Translations under genes and position numbers: made by a program
Shown: positions 17,407 to 25,943 of the stretch, one piece after another
How the letters are laid out: each line of letters starts with the position of its first letter
Position numbering within the stretch: the stretch's first letter is position 1
Source of the DNA: Opitutus sp.
GTDB taxonomy: Bacteria > Verrucomicrobiota > Verrucomicrobiae > Opitutales > Opitutaceae
Assembly (NCBI GenBank): GCA_009695065.1
Contig: SIBR01000030.1
Coordinates: forward strand, 1-45,878
Direction: 5' to 3'
DNA: 45,878 nt
Notes under the pieces: model-generated
Seen by the model: only the letters and a program-made list of their open reading frames with translations
Told to the model about the DNA's origin: nothing
The model's database searches: none

Positions 17407-18177
17407 TTACTTGCCGAGGGCCCAGGCGATGCTATTCCCGAGCAGGCGGCGGAAGTCGGCCTGTTTGAAATCATCCGGGTCGCCCATCGAGGTGTAGAAA
17501 ATGCGGCCCTTCTTGGCACCGTAGAGATGGGTCCACGCGATCGGCTCCGCGCTCTCGTTGGGAATGGTGCCGATGACGAGGGGAACGGTGCCGTTCACGA
17601 GCGGGCTGACCTTGTAGAGGGAGCGCGGGCTCGTGAGGTTGGCGACATTGACCCCGCGCAGGATCGGGTGCTTCGCGGCGCCGGGAGCGGTCGTGGCGGT
17701 GCAGATGATGCCGGCCTTGTGGTGGTTGGTGTAGCGACCGCCGAGCACCTCGGGATCGAAATCCTGCCAGATGGCGAGCTTGGGATCGGTGAGCGCCTTG
17801 GCGTTACGGGCCAGGGCGAAGGCGTGGGACGCGGTGCGGATGCCGACGAGCGGCTTGCCCGACGCGAGGTAGGCGCGCACGGCGTCGAGTTGCTCCTTCA
17901 CGGGCGTGCGGCGGCGGACGCTGACGAACAGCAAGTCGGCGTCGCGCAAAGCGGCCTCGATGCCGGGGAAGTTATTTTTGTCCTTGGCGTCGGCGTGCAC
18001 GATCGTGACGCGGTAGCCGGTGGCCTTGAGATCCGAGCCGGCGTATGCGGGGAGGGTTTCCCACGTGTGATATTCGTCCTCGCCGATCATCATGACGATG
18101 TGGGCGGGGGCAGCGTTGACGGAGGAGAGGCTCAGGCCAAGGAGGAGAGCGCAGGCAAGCAGGAGTTTTTTCAGCAT
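17407..18177 (-). CDS. exported ThuA-domain protein
   Basis: A 256-residue protein with a clear signal peptide (1-22, ending SSVNAA) and a ThuA (trehalose-utilisation) domain of glutamine-amidotransferase-like fold. Typical elements are MMIGEDEYHTWETLP, an ADLLFVSVRRR stretch, KPLVGIRTASHAF, GGRYTNHH, and the C-terminal GRIFYTSMGDPDDF. ThuA proteins in Verrucomicrobia and Planctomycetes occur with sugar dehydrogenases and cytochrome c proteins, as here: it follows the 875-aa cytochrome protein by 39 bases. A role in oxidised-sugar metabolism is inferred from context only. Confidence 0.88.
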   Translation of the reverse strand: MLKKLLLACALLLGLSLSSVNAAPAHIVMMIGEDEYHTWETLPAYAGSDLKATGYRVTIVHADAKDKNNFPGIEAALRDADLLFVSVRRRTPVKEQLDAVRAYLASGKPLVGIRTASHAFALARNAKALTDPKLAIWQDFDPEVLGGRYTNHHKAGIICTATTAPGAAKHPILRGVNVANLTSPRSLYKVSPLVNGTVPLVIGTIPNESAEPIAWTHLYGAKKGRIFYTSMGDPDDFKQADFRRLLGNSIAWALGK

Positions 18178-18216
18178 GGTGGGGATGGGTTGGAAAAGAC
18201 GGGTGGAGAGGACCGA

Positions 18217-20844
18217 TTATTTCAAGCTCTTGATAAAGAGGATTAGCGCGTTGATCTGCGGATCGGTGAGGACGCCGGCGTAACTCGGCATGCCGGCGTC
18301 GGACTTGGCAAAGCCCGGCACGATTTTGGCGGTGGGTTCGAGGATCGATTCCCGGAGGTAGGCTTCGTCGGCCGTGACGTCGCCGATGTCGGGGCCGAAC
18401 GAACGGATCTTGCCGTAAAGGCCCTTCCAGACCGGGCCGACCTGGACGAAGGCCTGGGCTTCGATGGAATGGCAGCCGAGGCAGCCGAAGAGCTGGTAAA
18501 GGCGGCGGCCCTCCTCGACGGTCTCCGGGGTGGTCGCGGCCTTGGCGGCGGCGATTTCGGAAGACAGGTCGACGGAGATGTTGCCAAAGCCCTCGGCCAC
18601 GGGATCGAACTTCGGCAGATCGTAGGGAGTAAAGTAGGCGTTCTCCTCAAATTTCTTGCCGGCCTTGGTGGCGATCGACCAGCCGACGCGCATCTGCATG
18701 ACGGGCTTCATGCGGGGGACGCCGACGAAAACGCTGCGGCCATCCTTGGAAAGATACGCGCTGCTTGCCCCGAGCCAGTCCATGCCGGGGGTGCCATCGG
18801 CCTTGAGCTGCGGGGAACCGTATTTGTAGGTGCGCTGGTACTGCCAGCTGGCGAGGGAATAGTTTTTCGGGTCGGTCGCCTGCTCCGGCGAAAGTTCGAC
18901 GTCGAAGCGCAGCAGCACGCCCTGGTCCATCGGCACGACGTCGCGCGGCACGACCGAGGGGACCCCGGTGTAGCGCACGCGGCCGAGGCCGGCGATGCGC
19001 GTGGAATCGGTGCCCCAGCCGAGCACCTGGAAGCCGGCGATGTAGAGCTGGCCGTCGGCGGGATTGACGGAGCCGGTGAGCGGGGGAAATTCGAAGGCGC
19101 GCGTCACACTGACGACCGACGCCTGCGGTTTGATTCCGCGGTTGTTGAGCAGCACCCGGAAGAGTTCGGGGCGGCGGAAGCCGAGGTGAACCAGCGAGTC
19201 GTTGAGCGGCCCCATTTTGGCGTCGAACAGCCAGAGCAGCGAGATCGCGGACGAGTCGACCGGGTGCGGAATCCACGTGAGCGGGTCGGCGATCGGCGCG
19301 GGATATTTTTCCCGCGGCAGCTTGGGACTGAGGAAGCCGTAGAACTGGGCGTCCCGCACGATGTGGAGGGGAGTGCTGGGCACGTATTGGCCCTGCTGAT
19401 CGCTGGCGAGGACGAGGCCGGTGCGAACGTTGACGCCGAGGTTCGGCTGGCGGAAGCCGTAGCCGAGTACGGTCGCCTGGCGGCCGTCGGCGGATATGCG
19501 GAGAATGCTGCCGTTGTGCTTGCCGAGCGTGGTCGACTGCTGGCCGCCCTTGGCGACGACGAACTCGCCGCCGGGCGCGAGGCGGATGGCGCTGGGGAAT
19601 TCGCGCATGTCGGCGGTTTGCGCGAAGGCGTTGGAGAAGAGTTCGTGCACGTCGGCCTCGCCGTCGCCGTTGGTGTCGCGCAAGCGCCAGATACCGTTTC
19701 GGTCGAACGCGTAGAGTTGCTCGTCGCGGACGACGAGCGTCATCGGCTCATGCAGGCCGGACGCGAAGCGGCGCCAGTGCACGGGGCCGGCCGGCGAGTT
19801 CAGACCGGTGACCTTCCAGACGTCGCCGTCGATGGTGATGCCGAAGCCGGTGCCGTCCTTGAGGAATTGGATGTCGGCGATGCGGATGTCGCGGCGCCAC
19901 GGGTTCACCGTGGGCAGGTCCACGTCATCGACGACGTAGGCGTCGGATGCCGTGGAGCGCTTGATGCGCGTGGTGACATCCTGCGGCCAGCGGCGGACGG
20001 GAGCCTCGGTGGGCAGCGCCCGCGGAGTCGGGTTGGCCACCGGGCCGCCCGCGGAAATGGCGGCGCAGAACCGGACCGGCGTGGTATTGGCCGGGACGCG
20101 AACGACCCAGAGCGCGTCGTCGTTGAGCAATTCCGCGGCATTCGATCCGGGGGCGAGCCCGAGTGAGACCGCGGTGGTGGCGGACTTGGCTTTGAGGCCG
20201 AGCACGAGGAGTCGCGCCTGGGTCGAAGGCCCCAGCTCGAAATTTCGCACGATGGCCGGCTGGCCGGCGTGATCCGCGACGCTCAGCCATTCGCTCACCT
20301 TCGCGCCGCCCGCGGTGTATTCGAGGACGACGCTCCGACCGACGAGGCGGACCGCCTGCAGGCGACCCATCTCCTCGGAGAGAGGACCGCGGCCGACTTC
20401 CTCCGGGGTGGGGGCGGGTTCGCGCGGATCGTCCAGCGAGGGCTGGGCTCCCGTCTGCCAGCCGGGATAAATCCCGTTCACGAGCCAGACGGTGCCGGCC
20501 GGCGCGGGGGCGGGAAATTGTCCGCCGGGGCTTTTCTCGTCGGGCTTGTGATAGGAGCCGGGCGCCAGCGCGCGGGGCGTCACACCCTGGCCGCGCCAGA
20601 CGGCGGCCACGCGGAGGAGATCGGTGTCGAAGCACACCCAGCAGTCCTGCCCTAGGTTCAGGACCAGCCCGCGGGGAGTGAGGTTCTTCGGGGCGAGGCG
20701 GTCCTGCGTCCTCCGCGCATCGAGGACCGAGGAGAAAAACGGAAAATCGGATTCCACCCAGTTGGCGAGACGCGATTCCGCCGCGGGCAGGAACGATGGG
20801 AGCGCGAGCAGGCAGCAGGCGGTGAGGAGGGCGCGGATTCTCAT
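18217..20844 (-). CDS. 875-aa exported cytochrome c / propeller dehydrogenase-like protein
   Basis: This protein has a signal peptide (MRIRALLTACCLLALPSFLPA), an N-terminal beta-rich domain (about 25-300, DUF6797-like by layout), a propeller with repeated short blades (FLKDGTGFGITIDGDVWKV, LYAFDRNGIWRLRDTNGDG) and a C-terminal cytochrome c domain with CLGCH (788-792) and a Met ligand region SDAGMPSYAG. The last residues, LTDPQINALILFIKSLK, form the usual final helix of the cytochrome fold. It is a candidate periplasmic oxidoreductase that passes electrons to the respiratory chain. The downstream ThuA and amidohydrolase genes are close and co-oriented. Its last 65 residues are paralogous to the fragment at 25680-25882. 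Confidence 0.82.
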   Translation of the reverse strand: MRIRALLTACCLLALPSFLPAAESRLANWVESDFPFFSSVLDARRTQDRLAPKNLTPRGLVLNLGQDCWVCFDTDLLRVAAVWRGQGVTPRALAPGSYHKPDEKSPGGQFPAPAPAGTVWLVNGIYPGWQTGAQPSLDDPREPAPTPEEVGRGPLSEEMGRLQAVRLVGRSVVLEYTAGGAKVSEWLSVADHAGQPAIVRNFELGPSTQARLLVLGLKAKSATTAVSLGLAPGSNAAELLNDDALWVVRVPANTTPVRFCAAISAGGPVANPTPRALPTEAPVRRWPQDVTTRIKRSTASDAYVVDDVDLPTVNPWRRDIRIADIQFLKDGTGFGITIDGDVWKVTGLNSPAGPVHWRRFASGLHEPMTLVVRDEQLYAFDRNGIWRLRDTNGDGEADVHELFSNAFAQTADMREFPSAIRLAPGGEFVVAKGGQQSTTLGKHNGSILRISADGRQATVLGYGFRQPNLGVNVRTGLVLASDQQGQYVPSTPLHIVRDAQFYGFLSPKLPREKYPAPIADPLTWIPHPVDSSAISLLWLFDAKMGPLNDSLVHLGFRRPELFRVLLNNRGIKPQASVVSVTRAFEFPPLTGSVNPADGQLYIAGFQVLGWGTDSTRIAGLGRVRYTGVPSVVPRDVVPMDQGVLLRFDVELSPEQATDPKNYSLASWQYQRTYKYGSPQLKADGTPGMDWLGASSAYLSKDGRSVFVGVPRMKPVMQMRVGWSIATKAGKKFEENAYFTPYDLPKFDPVAEGFGNISVDLSSEIAAAKAATTPETVEEGRRLYQLFGCLGCHSIEAQAFVQVGPVWKGLYGKIRSFGPDIGDVTADEAYLRESILEPTAKIVPGFAKSDAGMPSYAGVLTDPQINALILFIKSLK

Positions 20845-20988
20845 AGGGACGGGGGACGTTTGGAAAACGGAGACGGTGCGGGGCGAGAATCCTCTTTCGT
20901 GCCGCGCCGGTCGGAGGAAGATCGAAAGTCGCCCAACCGGAGGGAGGAGTGCCGCCGCACCGACGACGCTCCCGCTAAACTTTCCGGA

Positions 20989-22398
20989 TCAGGCGCTGTG
21001 GCTGGCCGCGGGTGCCGGCAGATCCCGGGTGATCTCCGAGAGCCGGTAGCCGAAGCCGTTGCCCTTGATGCTTGAGAGATCGAGCACACCGTTGCGGCGC
21101 TCGTAGAGCCCCGGGTGAACCTTGGCCTCGGGCTTCGAGGCCGCGGGGTAGAACTGCATCGAGTTGCACTCGACGCCCATGATCGTGCCGACGTGCGCGC
21201 ACAGCTGCACGTGCGGCAGCATCGCGATCATCGGATTGGTCAGGTCCTGCACCATCAGCGTCATCCCGTGCGCCTTGGCCCAGCACGCGCTCAGGAGCGC
21301 GCCGGTCTGGGTCTTGCAGGTCTTGAGCGCAACGCCGCTCCAGCCGAGTTCGCGGCCGACGGCGACGTGTTTCCAGTCGTGCGCGCTCTCATCCATGAAC
21401 AGGGGCTTGCGCGCCGAAACGCTGTGCACGTCGATGTGGTGCTTCTCCAAATCGTAGGGGAAGGGCTGTTCGACGTAGAGGAGCCGGCCGTAGGTGGCTG
21501 GGTGCTCGAGGCACAGGCGGTCGAGGATGTCGTTGACGTAGGCCGGGTCGGTGACGGTGCAGTTAAAATCGGCGGTGAGCCACGGCACGTTGAGCTCGGC
21601 GGCAATCTTGCCCACGTGGACCGTCCGCGCGTAATCCCACGCGGCATCGATGCCCCGCAGCTTGATCTTCAGGCATTGCAGGCCGTCGCGCTTGATCCAG
21701 TCGCGGAGCAAAACGGGATAACCGTCTTTCGGCTCGCTCCCGTTGAGATCGGAGGTTTCGAGCGGGTCGACTCCACCGACGAGGTGCCAGACGGGGAGCT
21801 TGGTCGGCACCGATTTGACGAAGAAGTCCTGGGGGTAGAGGCCCGCGAACGAGACCTTGGTGCTGGCCGCCGGCGTGAGGAAAAACGCGAGGTCCCGGTT
21901 CATGAACTCCGGGCCGTAGGTCTGATAAACGGGCCGGCCGACGAGATGGCCGAAGGCGTCGTGGAGTGCGATGTCGAAGGTGCAGCAGCAGACGAGGGCG
22001 GCGAGCCACGGCATCGGCTCGGCATCCGCGCCGCGCTCTTGATTATAGCTGGTGAGCAGTCCCGGGAGGACCTCTTCCTGAAACTCACGGCCGACCTCCA
22101 TGGGGTGACCGAACACGTCGAACTTCGCCCAGGCCTCGGCGAGTTTGACGCAGAACTTCTTCAGCACCTCTTCGCGACCTTCGAAGGTCATGGCGCTGGG
22201 CCAGACCCAAGTCGCGGCGATGGGCGACTCGCCCCAGCCCTCGACCTCGCGCCCCTGGCGGTCGCGGGCGCGCAGCATCACCCGGGCAACGGTGCCGCCG
22301 GTGACGGTTTCTCGGCCGAATTTGAACGGCACGCGATTGTCCACATGCTGAAAATAGAGAGTGGTCGCGACGGGGCGGAGATCGGTGGATTTCGACAT
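20989..22398 (-). CDS. enolase-superfamily enzyme (muconate-lactonizing subgroup-like)
   Basis: A 469-residue soluble enzyme of the mandelate racemase/muconate lactonizing superfamily. The KxK motif is visible in QCLKIKLRG, metal ligands in TADFN, VEQPFP and FMDESAHDW, and a second lysine region in ALKTCKTQTG, which places it nearer the muconate-lactonizing/dipeptide-epimerase subgroup than the mandelate racemase subgroup. The N-terminal capping domain contains WGESPIAATWVW. ATG at 22398 starts the conserved domain; longer in-frame reading upstream overlaps the neighbouring gene. The reaction (racemisation, epimerisation, cycloisomerisation or dehydration) cannot be told from sequence. Neighbouring dehydrogenases point to sugar-acid or related catabolism. 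Confidence 0.85.
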   Translation of the reverse strand: MSKSTDLRPVATTLYFQHVDNRVPFKFGRETVTGGTVARVMLRARDRQGREVEGWGESPIAATWVWPSAMTFEGREEVLKKFCVKLAEAWAKFDVFGHPMEVGREFQEEVLPGLLTSYNQERGADAEPMPWLAALVCCCTFDIALHDAFGHLVGRPVYQTYGPEFMNRDLAFFLTPAASTKVSFAGLYPQDFFVKSVPTKLPVWHLVGGVDPLETSDLNGSEPKDGYPVLLRDWIKRDGLQCLKIKLRGIDAAWDYARTVHVGKIAAELNVPWLTADFNCTVTDPAYVNDILDRLCLEHPATYGRLLYVEQPFPYDLEKHHIDVHSVSARKPLFMDESAHDWKHVAVGRELGWSGVALKTCKTQTGALLSACWAKAHGMTLMVQDLTNPMIAMLPHVQLCAHVGTIMGVECNSMQFYPAASKPEAKVHPGLYERRNGVLDLSSIKGNGFGYRLSEITRDLPAPAASHSA

Positions 22399-22520
22399 AG
22401 GATGGAGAGAAGTTAATACCCAGAGCGGAGCGCGGTGATCAAGCCCCGGGAAGGATTTCGGGTGGTGAATTTTTCGCCACGAGTGGCGGCATGTTTCCGA
22501 ACTCCGGCACGTTGCCCGGC

Positions 22521-25500
22521 CTAGCCGATGGTCGCCGGCCGGCCGACCAAGGGCTGGGAACTGCAAAGATAGGCGAACAGATCGCGGACGTGCTGGTCAC
22601 TTTTTCCATCGAGCAAGCCCTCGGGCATGAGGGAGAGGCCGGCCGGTTCGATTTTGACGACGCCTTGCGATCGATGGCGACATTCGGTCCATCCAGGCCG
22701 CGCAGCACGACGAACTGGTCGTTCTTCTCGGCGAGGAAGCCGCTGAGGGAGCGCCCGTCGCTGGTCTGGACGAGATTGTATTCGTAGCCCTCGCGAATCT
22801 CGGCACTGGGGTTGACGATGTTGGCCAGTAATTTCGCGATGTCGTCGCGTTTGTACGAAGTGAGGTCGGGTCCCAGCTGGCCGCCCTGACCGAAGAGGAC
22901 ATGGCAGGCGGCGCAAGTTTCGCGGAACAGGTCGCGGCCGGCGTAGGGTTCGCCGTTGCCGCCGCGGATGACGCCGTCGAGTCGCTTAACCTGCCTTTGC
23001 ATTTCCGCGGTGGCGGGGCGGCCCTGCGAACCCCAGATTTTTTCGGCGAGAGTCGTGACCGTGGGATCCGGATACAGTTGGATCGCGCGGATGATGTTGG
23101 GCGAGACGTTGCCGGCGGTGGTCCGGCCCGCGTCGATCGCCTGCAACCATTGGCGCGACCAACCCGCGCGGCTCGCGAGCAAAGTCTGGGCGGCGGTGTC
23201 GCAGCTCAACTGGCCGTAGAGAGCGACGACGCGTTCGCCGATGGCGGGGTCGTCGTAGGATTGCAGGGAGGTGAGCGCGGCTTTCTGGAGGCGCGCGATG
23301 CGCGAGGACGCCAGCAGCTTCGGCAGCACGGGGGGCGCCGCCGCGATTTTCACCTCGCCGAGGATGCCCGATGTACTGCGCGCGGGTGGCCTCGCGGGCG
23401 TTCTCGTCGGCGATCGTTTGCAGGGCGCTGGCGATCGCCTCGGGCTTGCTCTGGCGCAGGCCGAGCGCGACGGAACCGGCGTCGAAGCGGGCCATCGCGA
23501 CGAGGAGTTCGTCGGGCAGGCCGGTGAGTGAACGGCCCTGGAACGCGGCCTCGAATCCGGTCATCAGCGCCTGGCTGTGTTCCTTCGAGGGCGAGAGCGC
23601 GAACAACCGGGTGCAGGCGAGCAAGTCGTCGCGCGTGCCGGCCTGGGCGTAGCGGCGCATGAGGCGTTCGAGGAGATGTTGCCGGACGATGAAGCGGTCC
23701 CACGTGGCGGATTCCTCGAACAGCGCGAGCACCTGCGCGCGATTGCGGTCAGCCTTGGACTCGAGGGCCCACCAGAGCATCAGGGGCATGCGGTTGTCGG
23801 TGGCGTCCTCGTCGTGCGTGAGGAGATTGCGCACGATTGCGAGGTCGTCCTTCGCCGGGAGGCGGCGGGCGGAACTCGCGAGCTGGTTGCGCACTTCGAG
23901 CTGGGACTCGGTCCGGGCCAGAGCTGCGAGCCGGGCGGCGATGGTCTCGGAAACCTGGTTCTCGTCGCACAAGAGCCGGGCAGTCCAGAGACGGACGAAC
24001 GGATCGGCATGGCCGAGGGTGCGCAGGGCTGTTTCCTCGGTGAGCCCACCGCTTTGATACAGGGCCCAGAGACCCTCGAGGGTCCGCTGGCCGGTCGATT
24101 CGACGACGAGTTTCGTGAGGGCGGGGATGGCGGTCCGATCCTTGCGGTCGCCGAAGATGCGCAGCGCCGTCTGCCGGCACCATATGTTCGGATGGCCGAG
24201 CAGCTCGATCAACTGCGGGGTGGACAGGCGGCTGGCTTCGAACGCGGGGGCGGGCGCGGCGCCGCGGGCGTTGAGGCGGTAGATGCAACCGTTGTCGGCT
24301 TCAATTTTTCCGTCCTGCACGAGGACGTGCTCCACGTTGCGATCATACCAATCGCACAGGTAGATCGCGCCGTCGGGTCCGACCTTGATGTCGAGCGGGC
24401 GGAACCACGGGTCGTCGCTGGTGAGGACACGGGCGATGTCCCGCGTCTGGAACGTGGATTGATCCGGCCGGATCTCGCTCTCGACGACGCGGCCGAACAG
24501 CGGCTCGATGCCGAAAAGTTTGCCCCGATAATGGGCGGGGAGGGTGCCGCCGTCGTAGACGATGAAGTTGTGGGTGAACCGCACGACGGCGAGATTTTGC
24601 ATCGGCGGAAAATAACCGAAGGCAAATGGGTTCGAGAGTTCACCGTGCTTCTGGAAGTCCTTCTGCAGATACGCGCCCTGGCTTTAGTAAAACCCGCGCG
24701 TGTTGGCGCCGTTGTGACCGGAAAAGATGCGGCCCTTGGCGTCGATCTCCACGCCGAAGGCATTGCCGCCGCCCTCGGAGAACACCTCGAAGCGTTTCGT
24801 TTCGGGGTGATAGCGCCAGATGTTCTGCCCGAGCGTATTCGAAACCGGCTCCTGATCGATCCCCGGCCGGATGACGTGGCCGGTGACCGTGCTGCCCTGG
24901 GCGGCGTAGAGCCAGCCGTCCGGTCCCCAGCGCAAGCTGTTCACGACGGAGTGCGTGTCCTCGATACCGAAGCCGGAGAGATGCACGACGGGATCGCCAT
25001 CGGGCACGTCGTCGTTGTTGGCGTCCGGATAAAAGAGAAGGTAGGACGGATTCAGGACCCACACGCCACCGCGTCCGCGCTCGACGGCCGAGACGATGTT
25101 CAAACCCTCGACGAACGTGGTGTGCCGGTCGAACACGCCGTCGTGCCGGGTGCTTTCGTGAATTGTGATCTTGTCGCGACCGCGAATGTGATGGGGAGGC
25201 GGTGGCGGCACCTTGTCGTAAACGGAACGCCACGAACTGTCGTGGCTGACGGCCTTGAGGCCGGCGGGGTCCGGGTACTGGAGATACTGCACGACCCACA
25301 TGCGGCCGCGCTCGTCGAAGTTGAGAAACACCGGCTGGGCGACGACCGGCTCCGCCAGCACCTGGGTGAGTTCGAGGTCGTCCGCGACGTGAAACAGCGT
25401 TCGCGACTGGGCGGGGCTGAGCGGTTTCGAATCGAACGGAGCTTCGCCGACCCGGACGTTGGCGGCGGCCTTTTTCGCCCCGGCGGGAGCGGACTCGGCG

Positions 25501-25598
25501 GCACGAAAGGCGGTCAGGGGCAGCGCGAGCAGAATGAACGCAGCCAGCCACCGCCCACTAGGGACGAGCGGCGAGGAACCAAAAGGCAGGGGTGGCAT
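22521..25598 (-). pseudogene. membrane-bound dehydrogenase with HEAT and heme domains, three lesions
   Basis: Read through the breaks, this is a protein of about 1,000 residues: signal peptide, N-terminal propeller of the Pirellula/Verrucomicrobium membrane-bound dehydrogenase type (TIGR02604-like, FNFDERGRMWVVQYLQYPDP variant), HEAT-like repeats, and the TIGR02603-type heme domain with CAACH and GQGGQLGPDLTSYKRDD. Lesions are an in-frame TAA at 24684-24686 (after NTRGFY), an extra base in the CCC run at 23367-23369, and a missing base at CC 22663-22664. The last two cancel in frame. The C-terminus LFAYLCSSQPLVG is intact at 22521. Either the gene is decaying or the sequence is error-prone. 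An intact form would oxidise a substrate in the periplasm. Confidence 0.75.
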
Positions 25599-25679
25599 GG
25601 AGGAGAAATTTGCCGGCGGGAACAGGGTTGGCAAGGGACTCGCCCCGAGCCGGTGCGCCACCGGGACTGCGCCGGCGCC

Positions 25680-25882
25680 TTACTTCAGGCTCTTGATAAA
25701 CAGGATGAGCGAATCGATCTGCGGGTCGGTCAGTGCCCCGGCGTAGGGAGCCATGACGGTCTCGCTGCGCTCGAAGCCCGGCACGATCTTCGCAGCCCGG
25801 CTGGAGGATCGATTCGCGGAGGTAGGCTTCGTCGGCGACCACGGGACCGACGCCGTTGCCGAAGGTACGCTGCCGGCCGCCC
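25680..25882 (-). pseudogene. orphan 3' end of a cytochrome c gene
   Basis: The reading frame gives RTFGNGVGPVVADEAYLRES and then, after a one-base shift at the CCC run 25796-25798, AAKIVPGFERSETVMAPYAG and LTDPQIDSLILFIKSLK with a TAA stop. This is clearly paralogous to the last 65 residues of the 875-aa cytochrome protein at 18217. No heme motif or 5' part is present: upstream sequence runs straight into the TonB-receptor terminator at 25883. It is a leftover of a larger gene lost by deletion. It ends 82 bases before the start of the broken dehydrogenase, suggesting the two were once operon partners. Confidence 0.75.
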
Positions 25883-25926
25883 AAAAAAAGAATGCCCCGC
25901 GGCCGGTGAGGGCACGCAGGGCATTC
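25883..25926 (-). terminator. strong intrinsic terminator of the TonB receptor gene
   Basis: On the minus strand GAATGCCC and GGGCATTC form a perfect 8-bp stem with a 21-base GC-rich loop, followed directly by seven T residues. It starts 18 bases after the receptor stop. This is the clearest rho-independent terminator in the window. Confidence 0.85.
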
Positions 25927-25943
25927 CGAAGGGAAACGGCGGC

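Noticed and set aside
15574..18246. 890-codon open frame on the plus strand
   Set aside because: It is fully antisense to the amidohydrolase and ThuA genes and crosses the gap between them; no domain is recognisable.
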